From: Melioribacter sp.
Lineage (GTDB): Bacteria > Bacteroidota > Ignavibacteria > Ignavibacteriales > Melioribacteraceae
DNA: 36,541 bases
Direction: 5' to 3'
Assembly (NCBI GenBank): GCA_023250955.1
Contig: JAHEZQ010000037.1
Span: 1 to 36,541, forward strand
Part shown: in pieces, positions 32,372-36,541 of the stretch
How the letters are laid out: every line of letters starts with the position of its first letter
How positions within the stretch are numbered: the first letter of the stretch is position 1
Notes under the pieces: model-generated
Databases searched by the model: none
What the model saw: the letters and a program-made list of their open reading frames with translations, nothing else
What the model was told of the DNA's origin: nothing
Made by a program: the position numbers and the translations under genes

Positions 32372-34178
32372 TATAATGCTCAATAATTAATTTTGCTTTT
32401 GCTTCACCAATAACTTCTGCTAATTGTTCATGTTCAGCTTTTTTTATCTCATCCAAACTAAGCTTAGATAGTAGTTTCTGCGCAACTTTTTCACCTATTC
32501 CTTTTATATCAAGTAATTCGCTCGTGATCGTTCTTTTGCTTCTTCGTTCACGGTGAAATGTAATTGCAAAACGATGAGCTTCATCTCTTATATGTTGCAG
32601 AAGTTTTAAACTTGATGATGTTTTCGGAATAGATTGCGCTTCAGACTCTCCCGGAAGAAAAACTTCTTCCAAACGTTTTGCCAATCCAATGATCTCATAA
32701 TTTTTAGTCCCCAGACCGTCTAAAGATTCAATCGCACTTGAGAGTTGTCCTTTCCCACCATCAACCATAATTAAATCCGGGAAAGGCAATTTTTCTTCTT
32801 TTACTCTGTTGTAACGACGAGTAATAATTTCTTGCATGCTGGCAAAATCGTCTGGTCCCACAACTGTTTTAATAATAAACCTACGGTACAGGCTTTTCTT
32901 TGGTTTGCCATCAACGAAAACAACCATGCTTGCAACAGCATCCGTTCCTTGCAAGTTACTGTTATCAAAACATTCAATTAATCGTGGAAGTTTTTTCAGT
33001 CGTAAATCTCTCTGCAAAGCTGAAAGTACAAACGGAACATTGCCTTCTTTTTTCATTTTCTGAAGCTGAATTTCTTTTAGCTGGAATTCCGCGTTATGCT
33101 TACACATTAACATCAGAGATTTTGTATCACTCTGTCTTTGCGGAATGACGAATTTACATTTCTTAAATGCTTTTGAATTCAACCATTCGATTAGAGTTTC
33201 AGAATCTTCCGGTTCAATTTCTAAAATAATTTCTTGTGGTACTTCAACATACTCATTGTAATAAAATTTTATGATAGCAGAATAGATCTGTCCTAACTCT
33301 TCGTTTTCTTCAATGCTCAAATTAAATTGGCGTTTGCCCACTAGTTTTCCTGAACGGATATTTAGAATTGTTGCGGCAGCATCTTTACCTTCATAAGCAG
33401 CGCTGATAACATCCCGGTCTTCAAGATCATTTGTAACAATTTTTTGTTTTGATGAATAAATCTGCAACTGATCAATTCTATCACGCAATTCAGCAGCTTT
33501 CTCAAACTCATATTTTGCTGATGCGCTCTCCATTTGTGTTTTTAATTCCGTAATAAGTTCATCGGTTTTTCCACGTAATACTTTTATAACCTGATTAACC
33601 ATTCCGTTGTAATGTGCCTGAGTAACCAACCCTTCACAAGGTCCTTCACATTTTTTAATGTGGTAATCCAGACAAACCTTAAATTTTTTCTTATCAATTG
33701 CCTCTTGAGTAATATCAAGCTTACAACTTCTAATTTTGAAAAGTTTGTTCAAGAGACGAAGAGAATTTTTCATGTTTTTAACATCAGTATAAGGACCAAA
33801 ATATTTGGAGCCATCTTTAACAACATTTCTTGTCGGAAAGATTTGAGGGAACATTTCATTTGTAACACGAATGTACGGGAATGATTTATCATCCTTAAGA
33901 GTAATGTTATAGCGGGGTTTAAATTCTTTGATAAGATTATTTTCGAGAACTAATGCTTCAATCTCAGAATCAGTTACAATTAATTGAAGATCAAAAACTT
34001 TTGAAACAAGAATTTCGGTCTTTGGTGAATCAACTTTACTCTTGAAATATGATCGGACTCTATTGCGAAGATTTTTAGCTTTACCTACATAAATCACTTT
34101 CCCTTTTTCATTGAGAAATTGATAAATGCCCGGTAATGAAGGAAGCGAATTAAGTTTATCTTCTAAAACACTATTCAT
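32334..34178 (-). CDS. uvrC: Excinuclease ABC subunit C
   Basis: A 614-residue UvrC, normal length, which makes both incisions in nucleotide excision repair with UvrA and UvrB. The N-terminal GIY-YIG nuclease has LPGIYQFLNEKGKVIYVGKAKNLRNRV (residues about 14-40). A Cys-rich segment (CKLDI...CLDYHIKKCEGPCEG) may bind iron-sulfur, the UVR domain is near 205-240 (KYEFEKAAELRDRIDQL), and the RNase H-like domain has the catalytic ECFDNSNLQGTDAVASMVVF and LIMVDGGKGQL. A C-terminal helix-hairpin-helix (LLDIKGIGEKVAQKLL) completes it. Its last 11 or so codons overlap the SRP RNA gene. Confidence 0.96.
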   Translation of the reverse strand: MNSVLEDKLNSLPSLPGIYQFLNEKGKVIYVGKAKNLRNRVRSYFKSKVDSPKTEILVSKVFDLQLIVTDSEIEALVLENNLIKEFKPRYNITLKDDKSFPYIRVTNEMFPQIFPTRNVVKDGSKYFGPYTDVKNMKNSLRLLNKLFKIRSCKLDITQEAIDKKKFKVCLDYHIKKCEGPCEGLVTQAHYNGMVNQVIKVLRGKTDELITELKTQMESASAKYEFEKAAELRDRIDQLQIYSSKQKIVTNDLEDRDVISAAYEGKDAAATILNIRSGKLVGKRQFNLSIEENEELGQIYSAIIKFYYNEYVEVPQEIILEIEPEDSETLIEWLNSKAFKKCKFVIPQRQSDTKSLMLMCKHNAEFQLKEIQLQKMKKEGNVPFVLSALQRDLRLKKLPRLIECFDNSNLQGTDAVASMVVFVDGKPKKSLYRRFIIKTVVGPDDFASMQEIITRRYNRVKEEKLPFPDLIMVDGGKGQLSSAIESLDGLGTKNYEIIGLAKRLEEVFLPGESEAQSIPKTSSSLKLLQHIRDEAHRFAITFHRERRSKRTITSELLDIKGIGEKVAQKLLSKLSLDEIKKAEHEQLAEVIGEAKAKLIIEHYKNARQPITQVTY

Positions 34179-34253
34179 ATATTTTTTTGAATTAGTATCT
34201 CTTAATTAAAAAATGAAAAGGTGAATTGCAATTAGCGGGTAGAAAATATTTTA

Positions 34254-34281
34254 GTAAAGACGGGATGTACCCCGTCTTTAC
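34254..34281 (-). terminator. Perfect 11-bp hairpin, terminator of glgC or REP-like palindrome
   Basis: GTAAAGACGGG (34254-34264) pairs with CCCGTCTTTAC (34271-34281) around six bases. On the minus strand it lies just after the glgC stop and is followed by TAAAATATTTT. The sequence is more GC-rich than its surroundings and resembles dispersed 'GACGGGGTAC..CCCGTC' palindromes of other bacteria. Confidence 0.7.
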
Positions 34282-34284
34282 ATT

Positions 34285-35523
34285 TTATTTAAATACATAA
34301 TTTTTAGGAATCACAACAATACCCGTATCCGAGACTGTGAATTTCTTTCTATCTGATTCGGGATCAAACCCGATCTCCGTTCCTTCAGGGATTACAACGT
34401 TTTTATCAACAATTGTTCTTCTAAGTCTGGTATATCTACCGATTTTACAATTATCAAAAATTATGGAATCAGTAATGTAAGAGTAACTATTAACACGTAC
34501 ATTAAAACCTACTATGGATCGTTCAACTAATCCACCCGAGACAATTGTTCCATCGGATACAAGAGAATTGATAGCTCGTCCTACACGTTCTCCTTCATGA
34601 GAAACTGTTTTAGCCGGTGGATATTGTTGCTGTTGTGTTCGTAATGGCCAGTCATAGTCGTATAAATTAAAATGCGGACTAACATTGATCAGATCCATAC
34701 TTGCAGCATAATAGCTGTCAATTGTACCCACATCGACCCAATACGGTTTATCTTTTTTGTTCTCATCAATAAATCTATATGCCTGAACGTGATAATCATT
34801 CTTCAACATAAACGGAATTATATCTTTCCCAAAATCATGATCGGGAATTTTTTCTTTTTCCATTTTAGCAAAAACTTCTTTTAAAGCTGCGATATTAAAA
34901 ACATAAATTCCCATATTAACAAAGGAGTAATCTTGTTTATCCGGTATAACAGGAGGCAATTTCGGTTTTTCAATAAAGGAGGAAACTCTATAATTAGGGT
35001 CAATACCAATTACTCCAAAACGCGAAGCCTGTTCTTTTGGAACTTCAATTGCAGCTAAAGATAAATGTGCTTTCTTTTCAATGTGATACTGAATCATTTT
35101 TAAATAATCCATCTTATAGATATGATCGCCGGATAGAATTAAAAGCCATTCGTAATGTTCATCTTCAAGCAGATTGAAATTTTGACGGATTGCATTTGCA
35201 GTGCCCATATACCAGTTGTTACTAATTTTGAATTGGGGCGGAATCGAATAAATAAATTCTCTTAATTCAGGATTAAAAATATTCCACGCTTCGTAAAGGT
35301 GACGGCTAAGTGAATCTGATTTGTATTGAGTTAAAACAAAAATTTTTCTAAAGCCTGAGTTTAAACAATTGGAAAGTGTGAAATCAATTATTCTATATTT
35401 CCCGCCGAAAGGAACGGAAGGTTTTGTCCTATCTTTAGTTAGAGGGAATAATCTTTCGCCTTGTCCACCTGCTAAAACCATTGATAATGTTTTTCTTAGA
35501 ATCGTTGAACCTGTATATGCCAT
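34285..35523 (-). CDS. glgC: Glucose-1-phosphate adenylyltransferase
   Basis: A 412-residue ADP-glucose pyrophosphorylase that makes ADP-glucose from glucose-1-phosphate and ATP, the committed step of glycogen synthesis. The N-terminal nucleotidyltransferase has MVLAGGQGERLFPLTKDRTKPSVPFGGKYRIIDF (about 15-48) and the catalytic loop LSGDHIYKMDY, with the glucose-1-P site FIEKPKLP. The C-terminal part is the left-handed beta-helix with hexapeptide-like repeats (SYITDSIIFDNCKIGRYTRLRRTIVD). ATG 35523. It is separated from uvrC by a hairpin and has its own promoter. Confidence 0.95.
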   Translation of the reverse strand: MAYTGSTILRKTLSMVLAGGQGERLFPLTKDRTKPSVPFGGKYRIIDFTLSNCLNSGFRKIFVLTQYKSDSLSRHLYEAWNIFNPELREFIYSIPPQFKISNNWYMGTANAIRQNFNLLEDEHYEWLLILSGDHIYKMDYLKMIQYHIEKKAHLSLAAIEVPKEQASRFGVIGIDPNYRVSSFIEKPKLPPVIPDKQDYSFVNMGIYVFNIAALKEVFAKMEKEKIPDHDFGKDIIPFMLKNDYHVQAYRFIDENKKDKPYWVDVGTIDSYYAASMDLINVSPHFNLYDYDWPLRTQQQQYPPAKTVSHEGERVGRAINSLVSDGTIVSGGLVERSIVGFNVRVNSYSYITDSIIFDNCKIGRYTRLRRTIVDKNVVIPEGTEIGFDPESDRKKFTVSDTGIVVIPKNYVFK

Positions 35524-35548
35524 AGCAATCCCATTGGTATTTAATTAA

Positions 35549-35577
35549 AATATATCTAATTAGTAATTGATTGGCAA
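35549..35577 (-). promoter_or_regulatory. Promoter of glgC
   Basis: On the minus strand TTGCCA (35577-35572) is followed after exactly 17 bases by TATATT (35554-35549). This predicts a leader of about 20 bases before the ATG at 35523. Confidence 0.6.
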
Positions 35578-35622
35578 TTAAAGAAATTGTTAACTTTGAA
35601 ATGAAATTCATACTTAACCTCT

Positions 35623-35628
35623 TATAAT
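35623..35628 (+). promoter_or_regulatory. TATAAT -10 box close to the M1 peptidase start
   Basis: A perfect TATAAT ends eight bases before the ATG at 35637, so a transcript from it would be leaderless or nearly so. The nearest -35-like TTGAAA (35596-35601) is 21 bases upstream, too far for a standard promoter. Confidence 0.4.
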
Positions 35629-35636
35629 TTTCTTAA

Positions 35637-36541
35637 ATGCTTAAACGAAAAAATATTCTATTTGCTGGTCTTTCAATATTTGCAATAATAGTATTGATTC
35701 TAGGGTATTTAGTAATAAAATGGGCTTTAAATAATTTAGATCCGCTTAGAAAAGCTCAACAAGCAATCTCCCTTGCTGTTCAAATGAAAGATTATAATGA
35801 AAAAGAACTTGAAGTTTATAATCCCAAAAGTCAACGGGCTATTGATGTAATACATTATCTTATCAATCTTGATCTTTACCCTGAACAAGAAAAAATATTT
35901 GGTGATGTTACAATTAGCTTAAAAATAAATGATAAGCAATCTGATAGATTCGAGATTAATCTTTATGATAATTTTAATATTAGAGAAGTTCAAATAAATG
36001 ATGAACATGCAAATTATGAACAAACAGAAAAAGTATTAACAGTTCTGAAAAAAAACAAAGAGCTTGATTCGGCAGACGTAAGAATTAAATATGAAGGAAC
36101 TCCAAAGAGTTTAGGCTTCGGTTCATTCAGATTTGTTGAGGTAGACGGACATTTACAGACTTATACTTTAAGTGAACCGATCTTTGCTTCAACATGGTTT
36201 CCATGCATTGATTTGCCTGATGATAAAGCGTTACTTGATATTTATGTAACAAATGATTCTTCCAATATTTCACTTTCAAACGGGAAATTGCTTGATGTTA
36301 AATCAAACCAAGCACGAAGGACTTATCATTGGAAGACATTTTATCCGATCGCTACTTATTTGATAGCAGTTTATTCCGGTAACTATAAAACTTTTTCTGA
36401 AAAATATAGATCGGTTTCCGGAGACTCTCTTAATATTGCCTACTATGCTCTTCCCAAAGATATTGATAATGCAAAAAAAGATTTTTCGGGACATTCTTCA
36501 TATATAAAGGTTTTTGAAGAATTATTCGGACCATATCCGTT
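35637..36541 (+). CDS. M1-family aminopeptidase, N-terminal part, cut by the window edge
   Basis: The frame is open from ATG 35637 to the end of the window, 301 residues. It begins with an N-terminal membrane anchor (MLKRKNILFAGLSIFAIIVLILGYLVIKW). A beta-sandwich domain follows with the M1 features YLINLDLYPEQEKIFGDVTISL, then SEPIFASTWFPCIDLPDDKALLDIYV, which matches the 'QP...R.WFPC.D.P..KA' segment of M1 peptidases, and SNGKL. The catalytic GAMEN and HExxH motifs would be just downstream, outside the window. In related bacteria such proteins are anchored in the membrane and trim peptides. The upstream gap 35524-35636 separates it from the divergent glgC. Confidence 0.87.
   Translation, partial: MLKRKNILFAGLSIFAIIVLILGYLVIKWALNNLDPLRKAQQAISLAVQMKDYNEKELEVYNPKSQRAIDVIHYLINLDLYPEQEKIFGDVTISLKINDKQSDRFEINLYDNFNIREVQINDEHANYEQTEKVLTVLKKNKELDSADVRIKYEGTPKSLGFGSFRFVEVDGHLQTYTLSEPIFASTWFPCIDLPDDKALLDIYVTNDSSNISLSNGKLLDVKSNQARRTYHWKTFYPIATYLIAVYSGNYKTFSEKYRSVSGDSLNIAYYALPKDIDNAKKDFSGHSSYIKVFEELFGPYP

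Noticed and set aside
33612-33884. Plus-strand open frame inside uvrC
   Set aside because: It lies within conserved uvrC coding sequence on the other strand; composition is a by-product of that gene.
1-36541. tRNA, rRNA, CRISPR, prophage or complete insertion sequence
   Set aside because: No cloverleaf-like or rRNA segments, no regularly spaced repeats, and no transposase, integrase or phage structural gene was seen.

Overview
The window is a compact, AT-rich bacterial chromosome segment. Genes lie on both strands with little intergenic space, and no gene-free stretch exceeds about 210 bases. It most resembles the Ignavibacteria / Chlorobi-Bacteroidetes group. A secreted subtilase ends in a type IX secretion (T9SS) type A sorting domain of the 'SQNYPNPFNPST...' kind, a second protein has a related C-terminal domain, and two PorV/PorQ-family outer-membrane proteins lie in tandem. 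DUF4292 and M23/EnvC-like genes are also adjacent. The lineage is inferred from these features; no 16S rRNA is present.

Layout. 1-2323: end of a TPR protein, a DUF4292 lipoprotein and a degenerate M23/EnvC-like protein, overlapping as one cell-envelope operon. 2331-2420: an imperfect inverted repeat resembling a small mobile palindrome. 2430-4208 (minus): a PQQ-like beta-propeller protein followed by a HAD phosphatase. 4373-7127: lepA and lepB, closed by a terminator. 7232-10289: T9SS subtilase, an O-methyltransferase and an unknown helical protein, ending at a bidirectional terminator. 10356-11535 (minus): an IscR-like Rrf2 regulator with a palindrome in its promoter, and a YigZ/IMPACT protein. 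11615-18018: uvrA, an AhpD-like protein, an amidohydrolase/deaminase, rdgB and a duplicated DMT-type membrane protein. 18058-20901: menaquinone methyltransferase (minus), a small protein with eight cysteines in two repeats (plus), then PAP2 and ksgA (minus). 20994-23927: family 2 glycosyltransferase, a DUF1207-like outer-membrane protein and an M50 site-2 protease. 24141-28468: a lipoprotein, an Asp-box propeller with a sorting domain and two PorV-like proteins. 28554-32261: an unknown exported protein, then a FemAB/GNAT-like protein, a GT4 and a GT9 glycosyltransferase. 32274-32371: the SRP RNA gene, whose 3' arm overlaps the end of uvrC on the opposite strand. 34285-35523 (minus): glgC. 35637-end: the start of an M1 aminopeptidase cut by the window edge.

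Most of the window is housekeeping (translation factor, signal peptidase, nucleotide excision repair, nucleotide-pool cleaning, rRNA methylation, quinone synthesis, glycogen) interleaved with envelope and surface functions. I see no phage, CRISPR array, complete insertion sequence, tRNA or rRNA. The most unusual items are a heptanucleotide tandem repeat inside the T9SS sorting signal of the subtilase, the duplicated Cys4 protein, the antisense overlap of the SRP RNA gene with uvrC, and the palindrome between the -35 and -10 of the Rrf2 gene.
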